Assembly (NCBI GenBank): GCA_001599295.1
Contig: BCGN01000010.1
Coordinates: 434,001-498,000, forward strand
Origin: Sporopachydermia quercuum
Lineage: Eukaryota > Ascomycota > Sporopachydermiomycetes > Sporopachydermiales > Sporopachydermiaceae
Length of the DNA: 64,000 nt
Reading direction: 5' to 3'
How positions within the stretch are numbered: the first letter of the stretch is position 1; each line of letters starts with the position of its first letter. The position numbers were made by a program, and so were the translations under genes. The notes under the pieces were generated by a model, which ran no database searches, had not been told where the DNA came from, and saw nothing but the letters and a program-made list of their open reading frames with translations. Below are positions 1 through 9,376 of the stretch, piece by piece.

Positions 1-7
1 TACTTTG

Positions 8-1090
8 TCATATGTATCTGGAATCGTCATATCTTCCATCATTCACGTTGCCACCATTCCGATGTACTATTTCGCCTGATGAATTCACTACATCACCGTT
101 AGGCATGTTCATATGCGGTGGGACTGGAGGAGCATCAGACAGACTTGTTCTTTCACCCTTCTTACCATTGTTGAAATATAATTTATAGACTGAATTCATT
201 CTATCCAATGCAGATTCATAACCATCATCATGTTCCCCATTCTCATCTCTAAGTCGTTCCTCTCTATTACTGAGATTTCTAGTCGGTCTTCTTGTTCCAT
301 TGTTCATAGAGAAGTTAAAATCATCGTTACCAAACTGATCTGGTGTCGGTTCTGGTTGTACTTCGTCATCATCAAAAGCGATTTCTTGCATTTCAATTTC
401 TTGGGTCGGTGATGGAATTTGAGTATTGTTTACAGGTGATCTCGTATTTGATTGACCTAATTTTTTCTCATGGTAATATGTGGAGCCGGACGAGTCTGAA
501 CTTGATGCAAAATGTTTCTCAGTGGTGTTCAAAGCTACAGTAGAGGGATTTTGAGGATGTTTTGCTGCGTTCGAGCCAGAAGTGTTATCGTCTAGCACAA
601 AACTGGTGCTCGTCGAATTTGAATGATAGTAAGGACCTGTATGCCCTCTTGGATGATATAGACTGTAAGCTGTTTCACACGGAGATGATGGTGCAACGCT
701 TCTAGAAAATGAATCTAGAGAATTTCTAGTTATTCCTTGAGATGGAATCATAAATGGTGCCTCGTAATATGATCGAACTTGAGCTCCATGGGGTAATTTC
801 TTCTCACTACGATATTGCTCACCATATGGTGGATATCCCATATCTATATCAGGTAGTTGTGTTTCTTCGTTATCAAAATCCAAATCTTCCTTCTCAGTTT
901 TCTTATTTCGAAGGAAATATTTTACATATAGAGTGACGAAAACAACAAGAATCAGACCAACTGGAATACCAATACTTAATCCAATGGCTAAAGCAGTTGT
1001 ATCAACGGGCTTTTCACATCTGCTCTTATCTTTAAACGAACAATCGTCTCGTGCTACTAGAGCAATAAGTTTCCTTAATTCGTCTGGCAT
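8..1090 (-). CDS. SKG6: SKG6/TOS2-family single-pass membrane protein
   Basis: The 360-residue protein has a short N-terminal segment with two cysteines (residues about 16-25, CSFKDKSRCEKP), one strong membrane helix (about 32-60, rich in I, L, V and G) and a basic stop-transfer stretch. An acidic segment (EKEDLDFDNEE, then LPDIDMGYPP) follows, then a long Ser/Asn-rich tail. This order, especially the CEKP motif before the helix and the DFD/LPD-type segment after it, is what I know of yeast Skg6 and Tos2, proteins of the bud neck and polarised growth sites that bind the Cdc24/Cla4 anchoring machinery. There is no cleavable signal peptide, so it is probably a type III membrane protein. The start ATG has no better upstream alternative and the stop lies just inside the window. 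Family assignment is fairly secure; choosing between the Skg6 and Tos2 paralogues is not. Confidence 0.7.
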   Translation of the reverse strand: MPDELRKLIALVARDDCSFKDKSRCEKPVDTTALAIGLSIGIPVGLILVVFVTLYVKYFLRNKKTEKEDLDFDNEETQLPDIDMGYPPYGEQYRSEKKLPHGAQVRSYYEAPFMIPSQGITRNSLDSFSRSVAPSSPCETAYSLYHPRGHTGPYYHSNSTSTSFVLDDNTSGSNAAKHPQNPSTVALNTTEKHFASSSDSSGSTYYHEKKLGQSNTRSPVNNTQIPSPTQEIEMQEIAFDDDEVQPEPTPDQFGNDDFNFSMNNGTRRPTRNLSNREERLRDENGEHDDGYESALDRMNSVYKLYFNNGKKGERTSLSDAPPVPPHMNMPNGDVVNSSGEIVHRNGGNVNDGRYDDSRYI

Positions 1091-3296
1091 TATGCTCTAT
1101 ACTTAATATTCTCTCTAGTCCTGCTGTTCTATCCTTCTGTACTAAACGCCGTGATCAAACTTAGACCAGCTAAAATATGATCACCAAACTGTAAAATGAA
1201 GTATAGATTTCGTGAAAATACTATCGTATAACCTGAAACCTGAAGATTCAAAAGATATCAAATGAAAGTAAGTAGATACTGTGAAATAGATATCTTGAAT
1301 GCCTGAGTGTTGTTCAACCACCCTTTATTCTTTCGTAATTGCTTCTCGCGTGAACCCTATGAGTGTCTTTTGTTGATCTCTCTCTTTTGATCGAATTGGC
1401 AATTTCCCCCTTCAGAATAACCAGTCACCAGTCTTCAAGAGCACCTAGAAATTAAAGACGATAGCTAAACATTTCAACACCTATTAACAGCTAATCATGG
1501 ATACAGTGTTGATAACGAAAAAGTGAGTTGAAAGGAATCTTTTATTTCCTTCAATTTTTAGTACTTTCTCTGGTTTCTTTTTCGTTTGCTCTGAATTCCA
1601 GACTCTTGAACGTTTCAGACCCTTATTAAAGTTAGCGTTTGTTGCCAAAAATAGTACTATTGACTAAATAGGTAAGCCTGAAATCGAGACGATTCAAAAA
1701 AGTTGTCGATAAATCTCATGAACATATTGATTTTATTGATGGATAAAGTAAGCTTTTCTGCATAATTGTTGGTAGAAAAAATTATCTAAATTGAAAGTAC
1801 TGAAAATGTTTTTAAATCCCCTCATTTGATTTATTAATTCGTTTTTTCTTCTCTATTATATTGCCTCATTCTTAGGCAGTGTCAATTGGAGAAAACATAA
1901 TCATGTCCATAACATTAACCTTTACTAAAGATTCTCTATATTTATTTAGTAGACTTTGTTCAGATCCTCAAACTCTATGCAAAGAGACGCATTGACATAC
2001 CGATCTATTTATTTATTCACCGAAAAGGAAACACTGCTTTAAGTATTCCCTCTTTGGTGGTAATAATATTTCAACACGAGAGTTAAAATTGATGTATGAC
2101 TTGCCAGAGACTGAAACAAATATGATTCTTCGTAGATGTCTTATAGAAAATCATTTGAGGAAACTGAAAGGAGATCTGTCGTTATCCGAATTGTGAGAAC
2201 TAGAATTAGGTAAATAAGTAATTTGCTTTCACTCAGAAACGTTTAAGACACCAACCTTATTTGCAAGTCGAGAAGCAATTTGAAAGATCGGTCAAAACAC
2301 GCGAGTGATTGAAATTGGCGTTTGGTGTTGGTATTGAGAATTTGGGTGAATGGACAAGACAACCCTGCGAATTAGGTAAGGTAATTAGTTGAAGCCTGAT
2401 TAGGCGATCACATATATATGAGAATCTTTAAGGTTGTGATAATCATTGTTTGGTAAGTTTCACTTCATAATTAAGAAAAACTAGGCCAACTTAGCTTTTT
2501 TATTGCAGTGGAGGAAGGAAAAGAAAGCGGTGAAGCTGTTCCATGAAACACGTACGGTCACCATTGATTTGATTCTCGTGAATTGAATTAAAATATGTAT
2601 ATGTTGGACCAGATGTTACTCCTTTAAACGCAAGAATTTATCGAATAGTAGAATGGCTTTTATTATGCAGTATATGCATAATAATAAGCATACCAACTAG
2701 CTTCCCTATTGATTGGACGCCAAAACACGTTAAGCACTTTAATCTTAGTTGCCGTATTCACCTTCACGTCTCGTTTCAAAGTGTAATTAATGATTATGTA
2801 ATGTACTATAAATCGTAAGCCAATTAGTTACCCGGATTGAAATTTTCCAAACTTCTTACCTCAACAGAAAAAAAGTATAAATATTGCCGTTATCCCAGTC
2901 AATTGATTTTCTTCTTACGTTTTTAATGCCCGACCCTGTGCAATGAAAGTTTCTCTTAGTTCATTAACGAATCAGAAGGTCTTCACCATATCGTACATGG
3001 TCCTTGCCTTTTACCAGAACCATCCGGGTGTAGCCTTCTTATGATTTTTGAACTAATTTTTGGATCATCCTTTTTTCATTTTTTCAGCTTTTGTTTTGAG
3101 GACAAGATATCAGTTGAAAATATGTGTAAAGGATTATTGGTATAACTGGGTTATAATTCAGCTCGGGAAAAGTTAGTGCAGTGAATTAAATATACAAGGT
3201 AATTTTTTCGTTCAGGATTTACTGCTAATGTTGATGAACAGTCATAAATATAGATGCAATGCGAGTTAATAAATATATGTACATGGTTGCTCGCTC
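1091..3296. other. Long intergenic region, possible decayed reading frame
   Basis: About 2.2 kb lies between two minus-strand genes. No intact gene of more than 60 codons starting with ATG is seen. On the plus strand, 1903-2216 and 2237-2400 hold protein-like open stretches in two frames, interrupted several times by stops; they match no family I recognise. A splice-like segment with GTAAGT near 2454 and TTTTTTATTGCAG near 2508 is present, but it does not join to a clear coding frame. The rest is AT-rich and holds the promoter of the SKG6-like gene. Confidence 0.5.
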
Positions 3297-4541
3297 TCAA
3301 TCTATCGAGATCTTCTTTTCTTTGCGTTTAAGTGGTTTGGAAACATCCAGTGTTGAATGCAAGTCAAATGAGAAATGATCTTTATGTTCTAGATAGTCCA
3401 AAATGGCTTGTTGAGATATACTTTCATCCTTCTTCAGATCCTTAGTACTGATGTTAGAATTCAATGGTCTCTGTTTCACTCCACATAATTCTTTCTTTTG
3501 GCTCAATTCTTGATTGTGGATTTCTTGTTTCAACTTCTCTTCGGCCAAATTAACCCTCAAAACACTTATCAAATCCAACAGGCAGCGAAATTCATCAGTC
3601 GATTCATTCAGTCTGATTATACGAAGGGACTTCAATGTGTCAGATAAGTCTAAAATTTCATTAGGAGCAAGCTTCGTTTGTATTTCTGCTGCTTCACAGA
3701 TTCCTTTGTTTTTCAGTTGTGTAGCAACGTCTGAATACTTATTTTGCTCTTCCACTAGTATCACTTTTGACCCTGCTTCATTGAAAAGTCTTGCTGTATC
3801 ATCATACTCTCTGGTTACGTAGTAGAGCTTGTCATCGAACTCTGATATATCTGCCTCGTTTTTATAGTACCTTTCATTAATTCTCTTTTTGAACAGCTCA
3901 ATGAAAAATGTAGTATTGAAATCAATATTGTCATGACAACTGCTAACATATGGCACGATAGCTGATGCAAACCGGGTTCCTAAATGTGCTTCGTTACTGT
4001 CTAACGATGAGGTTAACATACTTCTTACATATCTACAATCTATCGTCTTCAAGGTAGAAACGAAATGAAAGCCAAATCTATCTGTAACTATTCCGTACTT
4101 TATAGAGTGATCTCTAAGATACCTTACCACATTTTCTGCTTCTCTTGGAATCTCAAGGTTCTCAATTCTACCTAACTGACGACTGCATTCCTTGATAAAC
4201 TTTGTTTTTCCTGTTTTCGTTGCTTCAATCAGCTTCAACTTGAAAAGTTTTCCCAATGCGCTTTCGTATGGTGCTTGCAAAGTTTTGAAAAAATTCCTTT
4301 GAGTATTCAGCTGTTTGACAAATGTGTGATATAGCAGGGAAATGTTTGGTTGTCGCTTCGGAGAATGGCTGATATGCTTTCTTACCTGGTCTGCAAAAAT
4401 CAAACTCTCATCAATACTGCTTTTAACTAGATATCTATCGTCAAATGCAAAAATGGGGTAAAAATACCTTTCTAGTTCATTCCGCGTGGTGTCTTTGAGT
4501 CGAGTACCACTATTTCTGGTGAATATCGATAGTTGTTTCAT
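3297..4541 (-). CDS. Hypothetical protein, possibly mitochondrial
   Basis: This is an uninterrupted 414-codon frame that I do not recognise. The N-terminus (MKQLSIFTRNSGTRLKDTTR) is basic and hydroxylated and lacks acidic residues in its first 15, which would suit a mitochondrial presequence. The body is mainly helical by composition and has no clear membrane segment. The last third is Lys/Glu-rich, probably coiled or disordered (about 330-414), ending in a basic cluster (KPLKRKEKKISID). No P-loop, zinc motif or repeat is visible. The composition would be compatible with fast-evolving mitochondrial RNA or translation factors, but this is only a guess. The coding call rests on frame length and ordinary codon use (AGA-rich Arg). 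A single N lies just upstream of the start. Confidence 0.7.
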   Translation of the reverse strand: MKQLSIFTRNSGTRLKDTTRNELERYFYPIFAFDDRYLVKSSIDESLIFADQVRKHISHSPKRQPNISLLYHTFVKQLNTQRNFFKTLQAPYESALGKLFKLKLIEATKTGKTKFIKECSRQLGRIENLEIPREAENVVRYLRDHSIKYGIVTDRFGFHFVSTLKTIDCRYVRSMLTSSLDSNEAHLGTRFASAIVPYVSSCHDNIDFNTTFFIELFKKRINERYYKNEADISEFDDKLYYVTREYDDTARLFNEAGSKVILVEEQNKYSDVATQLKNKGICEAAEIQTKLAPNEILDLSDTLKSLRIIRLNESTDEFRCLLDLISVLRVNLAEEKLKQEIHNQELSQKKELCGVKQRPLNSNISTKDLKKDESISQQAILDYLEHKDHFSFDLHSTLDVSKPLKRKEKKISID

Positions 4542-5240
4542 AGTCTCTNAAGGGAGTAAATGACGAAAAGATAATGATACAAATCCTAGCGGTGTTCAGG
4601 AAATAACTAGAAAACATTTTTGTGAACTATTACAAAAACTTGCTTTGACACAAACTCTCAATACTTTCTCTTGACATGGTAACACCGTTTGTCATAGTGG
4701 CTGACCTTCTATGTTTGTTGTTCCTTTGTGGGAATATGAAACGAGATTTGATGTCAGAAAACTGAGGAATTTCGGAAATCATATGGACGTCCTGATGAAT
4801 AGTATATGTATACATATTGGATCATATTTCGCTAATTTAAAAAATTAAAAAGGTAAAAAAGATTAGCGATTGAATGGCCAAAGTAATCTATTATCAAANC
4901 ATTACTGAACTGATTGCGAAAGATTTCTTTTAAATATGAGAAAGCTTATGATCAATCGTCTTGTCTTATACATTAGCCTCATATCGGAGATTATACAAAA
5001 AATCGGAGACTGAATCTAAAAGCAATTTTCTCTTCCAAATCCTTCTTCTTCTATTTACTGCACCCAATCTATTATCTAATATTAATAAATGTATTTGACT
5101 TTATCTTCAAAGTTTACGAAATTACTTCCAACACCACAGCTGGTTGGGTACTGCAAGATTTGAGCTATTTGATGTTAGAATTAGATCCCTAGCTTTACAA
5201 AACAGAACTTGAATGCGTGTGTCATCACGGCGGTTTCATC
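4542..5240. other. Intergenic region, divergent promoters
   Basis: This stretch separates the orphan minus-strand gene from the plus-strand GTPase gene. A 61-codon minus frame at 4630-4815 has no recognisable features and I do not call it a gene. Otherwise I see only AT-rich sequence and one ambiguous base near 4899. Confidence 0.5.
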
Positions 5241-6700
5241 ATGGCTCGGGATCCTTTGATTGGAATTGTTGGAAAACCATCCAGTGGTAAATCCACAACG
5301 TAAGTGCTTTCACAAGTATGCGTGTTTATTATTTAGTAAACACTTGAATCTTCTCTGAGATACAGTTATACTCTATCTTGCTAACACGAAGACTTATAGA
5401 TTGAACAGTAAGTACAAAAGTCTCCCATTTCACGTTATACAATTCATTACACGCAGACACACACATTTTGTTCAGCACGGTATCTCATTTGCTACTTTTT
5501 GAGAGAANCTAACCACCTCAAGGTTTAACTGATGCTTCTGCAAAAACAGGATCTTTTCCTTTCACAACAATTGACCCTAATAAGGCCACTGGGTATCTAC
5601 NGGTTGATTGTGCCTGTAGCAGATTTGGCAAGCAAAGCCAATGCAAACCAACTTACGGCTGGTGTAAAGATGGTCGACGATTTATTCCTATTATGTTGCT
5701 AGACGTTGCTGGATTGGTGCCCGGTGCTCACGAAGGTAGAGGTCTTGGAAATAAGTTCTTGGACGATTTAAGACAAGCAGATGCTCTTATTCACGTCGTT
5801 GATGTCAGTGGTACTACAGATGCTGAAGGTAAAGCTACCAGAGGTTATGATCCTTTGCAAGATGTTGAATGGCTTCAGGATGAGATTTTCCGATGGGTGG
5901 AAGGTAACTTGTTGGAAAAATGGGGCTCGATTGTTCGAAGACATACTGCTACTAAAAGCTCTGCTGTGGACACTTTACAGAATCAATTTTCAGGGTATGG
6001 AAGTACAGCCAATGTTGTAGCCAGAGCCCTGACAAGCTGTGGACAACTGCCGCCTTTGGAAAAATGGGATAAGGATACAATAGCAAAGGTAGTAAGAGCG
6101 TTTACTGCAGAAAAGTTTCCTACCGTTTTAGCATTAAACAAGATAGACCATCCGGACGCCGACAAAAATGTCACCAAAATTTTACGTAAATACCCTGACT
6201 CAAAAGCTGTTTTATGCTCTGCTATTACTGAGGTATTTCTTAGGAAGCTTGCTAAACAGGGTTTTATTCAGTATGAAGAAGGTACTGAATTTGTAGATAC
6301 CAACGATGATTTGCCTGGCGCAGACTTGAAACCTCTAGATGAGAAGCTGAGACAAAGAGTAGAGAACGTGCGAGATTTAGTGCTATATAGATTTGGTTCA
6401 ACAGGAGTTGTGCAAGTACTACAAGCAGCTGCAGAAGTGCTGCAATTGGTGCCAGTTTACCCTGTGAAGAACATACACAACTTCTCCAATTCCTTAGCTG
6501 GTTCAGGATCTTCCAGTGTATTCAGAGATTGCGTGCTTATGAAACGAGGAACTCCTGTTGGTGTCGCAGCTAAGCGTATTATTGGAGACGTTACGGTTGC
6601 TGCCATTGAAGGTGCAGGAGGTGTACGGGTTGGCGAAGACGATGTGATTGATATAGGAAAGAATGATATTCTGTCATTCAGAGTGGTTGCGGGTGGTTAG
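5241..6700 (+). CDS. Archaeal-type Obg/YchF-like GTPase, three exons
   Basis: The spliced gene has exons 5241-5299, 5400-5407 and 5523-6700, giving 1,245 nt and 414 residues. Exon 2 is only 8 nt. Both introns start GTAAGT and have CTAAC branch sites (5381-5385 and 5509-5513). Splicing restores the family sequence [17 protein letters not shown] across both junctions. The G1 P-loop is GKPSSGKS (residues about 11-18), switch II is [16 protein letters not shown] and G4 is NKID. A conserved Cys-containing stretch (CACSRFGK...CKPTYGWC) precedes switch II, and a TGS-like domain forms the C-terminus. This matches the archaeal YchF-like group and the uncharacterised fission-yeast protein SPBC428.15, distinct from Ola1. 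A role near the ribosome is inferred from the family. I know of no S. cerevisiae orthologue. One N lies in a codon near 5601. Confidence 0.9.
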
Positions 6701-6976
6701 AGTCTGATCTGGTAGAGTTAAAAGTGAGCTTGGATTTACATTATTCTCGTGTAGATATGTATATATAATATATAATATAGTATATTGTATGTTAATGTAG
6801 GGAAATTACACAACATATATGATTGTTCCTAGAAAAGTAGGAATTGGGGATTCATCTTGACTAATGCACCTAAGACACATTAAACAAAACATAGAAAAAA
6901 AATAAGGATATAATATAATACAGAATCTTGGTATTTGCCTAGGTTAATATAAACTCCAATCTGACAACTGGTTAAC

Positions 6977-6999
6977 AAGGGTTTAAGGGTTTAAGGGTT
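6977..6999 (+). repeat. Three-unit GGGTTTAA tandem repeat
   Basis: AAGGGTTTAAGGGTTTAAGGG is three successive copies of an 8-bp unit that resembles telomere-type G-strand repeats. It is short and may be chance in AT-rich spacer DNA. Confidence 0.6.
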
Positions 7000-7057
7000 G
7001 TTGATGAGCAAACTTTTCTCAGTTGGTGAACCCCCGAAAGCCGAAAATAACCATGAT

Positions 7058-7084
7058 TAGTAGTAGTGGTAGTAGTAGTAGTAG
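7058..7084 (+). repeat. TAG trinucleotide microsatellite
   Basis: Nine TAG units, one changed to TGG, lie just past the 3' end of TOA1. It is a simple-sequence repeat outside coding DNA. Confidence 0.8.
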
Positions 7085-7134
7085 ATAAACGATCTTGATA
7101 CACATCAGTAATAGTACTATAGGTAGAGTAGTAA

Positions 7135-7953
7135 TTACCATTCAGTATCCCCAGTACCTTTCAAGAAAACATAGTCTTTTCCGTTGATATTTGCAATTCC
7201 ATCCTTCAGGACACATTTCCACTTGGTTTTCACTCTTTGCACTTTTTCAAACAAACACAAGATCATCATTCCTTCGAACTCGTCAATCATCTTTGCACTG
7301 TCCAGGACATCGTCATCAGAATCGTCTAGATCACTATTGATCAGATCAGAATCATTCTCATCATTAAGTCCAAGACTCAAGGGAATTCCAAACTCGTCTA
7401 CCTCCTCGTCGTCTAAGCCATCTGCAGCGCCATCGGTCTGTAGCAGTCTGATATTGTCTATAGAAGCAGAGTTTGAATCTCCGTTTGTTGATGATGAATT
7501 ACCATAGGAAGGCAAATACAGCACATTCCCGTTTTGATTTCCCTGTGTTGATTGTTGTGGCGTAGAAGACAATCTATTGGCACCTCCAGTCGGTAGATAC
7601 AATCCATTAACTGGTACTTGAGAATCAGGCTCAGCTTTCACCTCAGCATTAGCATTCGATAGTATTGTTGCAGGATCAACTGTCGTTGGTGCTATTGTTC
7701 CTGCAGGAACAGTTGTGGCACCAGCTGTCGTAGCTTCATTTAATTGTTCTACTTGTATATATTCTTGTTTGGCCTTTACTTCATCCCATGGGAAATCTGC
7801 TACTTGGGATAACGACAGTTTCTCCTCCCATAGTCTCTTCAATTCTTGCAGCGTCAGTTCGTCAATACCGTTGTCTTCAAAGTATATTCTTGATTCGCTG
7901 ATGACATCATCAATGATAGCTTTGTAAACCTTTCCTACTTCTGCGTTCGACAT
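7135..7953 (-). CDS. TOA1: TFIIA large subunit Toa1
   Basis: The 272-residue protein has the two conserved ends of the TFIIA alpha-beta precursor. The N-terminal helical domain (about 1-55, VGKVYKAIIDDVISESR ... LWEEKLSLSQVADFPWD) pairs with Toa2 in the four-helix bundle. The C-terminal beta-barrel part (about 225-272, VQRVKTKWKCVLKDGIANIN ... DYVFLKGTGDTEW) contacts TBP and DNA. Between them is a variable Thr/Pro/Asn-rich linker and an acidic block (about 175-225, DEEVDEFGIPL ... SDLDDSDDD), as in yeast and human TFIIA. Length is close to the 286 residues of S. cerevisiae Toa1. The product stabilises TBP on TATA promoters in the nucleus. No intron is needed, and the ATG sits at the start of the conserved domain. 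Confidence 0.95.
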   Translation of the reverse strand: MSNAEVGKVYKAIIDDVISESRIYFEDNGIDELTLQELKRLWEEKLSLSQVADFPWDEVKAKQEYIQVEQLNEATTAGATTVPAGTIAPTTVDPATILSNANAEVKAEPDSQVPVNGLYLPTGGANRLSSTPQQSTQGNQNGNVLYLPSYGNSSSTNGDSNSASIDNIRLLQTDGAADGLDDEEVDEFGIPLSLGLNDENDSDLINSDLDDSDDDVLDSAKMIDEFEGMMILCLFEKVQRVKTKWKCVLKDGIANINGKDYVFLKGTGDTEW

Positions 7954-9376
7954 TGTTTCTGACAGTTGTGAATAATGATTCTGGTGATCGTTTAGATAAT
8001 AGCTGATTGATTGATTAATGATGATGATTCTATCTACTAACTATATGATGAAATGTGCAGTGAATGTAGGGAATAATATATGATACAAATAGATTATACT
8101 GCAATTAGAGGGCCGCGCAATTGGACATGTATAGTGCAAATTAGTTATATCACCAAATAGCTGAGCGAACAAGATATATATTGCTGTTGCCTCTAGCTGT
8201 TGATCAACTATGTGGATAATGTTCTCCTGTTTAATGGCCTATTTTATTGTACAGTGCCCAGAGGGTTGTTATACTTGACGTGGTTTCTGTGGTTGCAAAT
8301 ACAGATTGGAGATCCTGAAAATTTTATGTTGTGACTTCTAACAGTGACAATTATGATGTGCAAAGTTCAATTATATTGCACAATAAGAGTCCTTTTAAGA
8401 CTCATTGATTTGTGTCAGATGAGAGTGAAGATGTATATTGTATTATGTAACGTGCCACAGATATTTGGAATATCATACAGATAGAATTAGAGGGTGGTTC
8501 TAGAGACTATCTGGTGTATGGGTGCAACATGTAAGTAGTATGCACTATGCATTCTATACATACTTATGCAGTGTTGACTTACTGGAGGGGAAACACTCAT
8601 TGGGTTCAGAAAACATGTTGTATGGTCTTCCAATGTGTTTGCTGAATACCATTTGCTCACATATTGTCTGACAGCTCTTTTTGCTACTCACTATGAGATA
8701 CCTCTTCCTCCATTCCTTGGTATCTCGTCTCTTGATACAGTGTGTGCACTTACTTATCCCATCTATGTCGTTAATTCTAATTGTATTGCTCACGTGATGT
8801 AAGATANCGTCTCTTCCTGCCTAAATTCCTGCCACCTCCTTCTCCCGATAAGCATTAAAAAGTCATCTATACCTTGTACTTTTTATGCCAACTACTATTA
8901 CACGCCAAATACGTGGAAATGCTTGTTTGGTTTATCTGAATACAAGTTGCATATTATACTAACATAAAGCAGCATATCACCACTGCGAAGAAGGCAGATG
9001 TTGATTTTGGCTGCTAAAATAGGAAACTAATACAGCGCTTTCTGGACGCTACACTGAAACAGTACTCGATTTTCATTGTATCATTAAACTTCTTTAAATG
9101 CAATAGGGACAAAAGTATTCCTCATTAGTGAGATACCTGTATTGTTGAGAACTCTTGAGCTACTATTTGAACTGAATAGTGTTAGATAATCCGGAAGTTT
9201 GCAACCAATTTTAAGCTAATCGATCCTAATCGATCCTTTTGAGTCAACTACATGATTGTACCCCTTGAAACTTCAGCATTTCCAAGAGAAATATAACAGC
9301 GAGAACTACCGCACAGAGGCAGATAACTTGGACTAAGATTGAACCGACTTCAGTCTTCTAAATTCCTATTTTAGAG
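7954..9376. other. Intergenic region, TOA1/CSC1 divergent promoters
   Basis: About 1.4 kb without a supportable gene; a 79-codon minus frame at 8554-8793 has no family features. It contains CACGTG at 8791-8796 and a perfect two-copy 10-bp tandem repeat (CTAATCGATC) at 9216-9235. Confidence 0.5.
8791..8796. promoter_or_regulatory. CACGTG element (Cbf1/Pho4-type)
   Basis: The palindrome sits in TCACGTGAT context, the form preferred by yeast Cbf1. It lies about 580 bp upstream of CSC1 and about 840 bp upstream of TOA1, so the target is unclear. Function is inferred from the motif only. Confidence 0.35.

Larger units (their letters stand above)
6701..7134. other. Convergent intergenic region with short repeats
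   Basis: The 3' ends of the GTPase gene and TOA1 face each other here. AT-rich blocks such as TATATATAATATATAATATAG near 6760 could serve 3' end formation. Two simple repeats are listed separately. Confidence 0.5.

Noticed and set aside
1990-2216. TGA read as tryptophan (mitochondrial-type code) in the 2-kb open stretch
   Set aside because: All recognised genes end normally with standard stops, and no known mitochondrial gene is present; decay or chance is simpler.
4630-4815. 61-codon minus frame
   Set aside because: Short, featureless and adjacent to the promoter of another gene.
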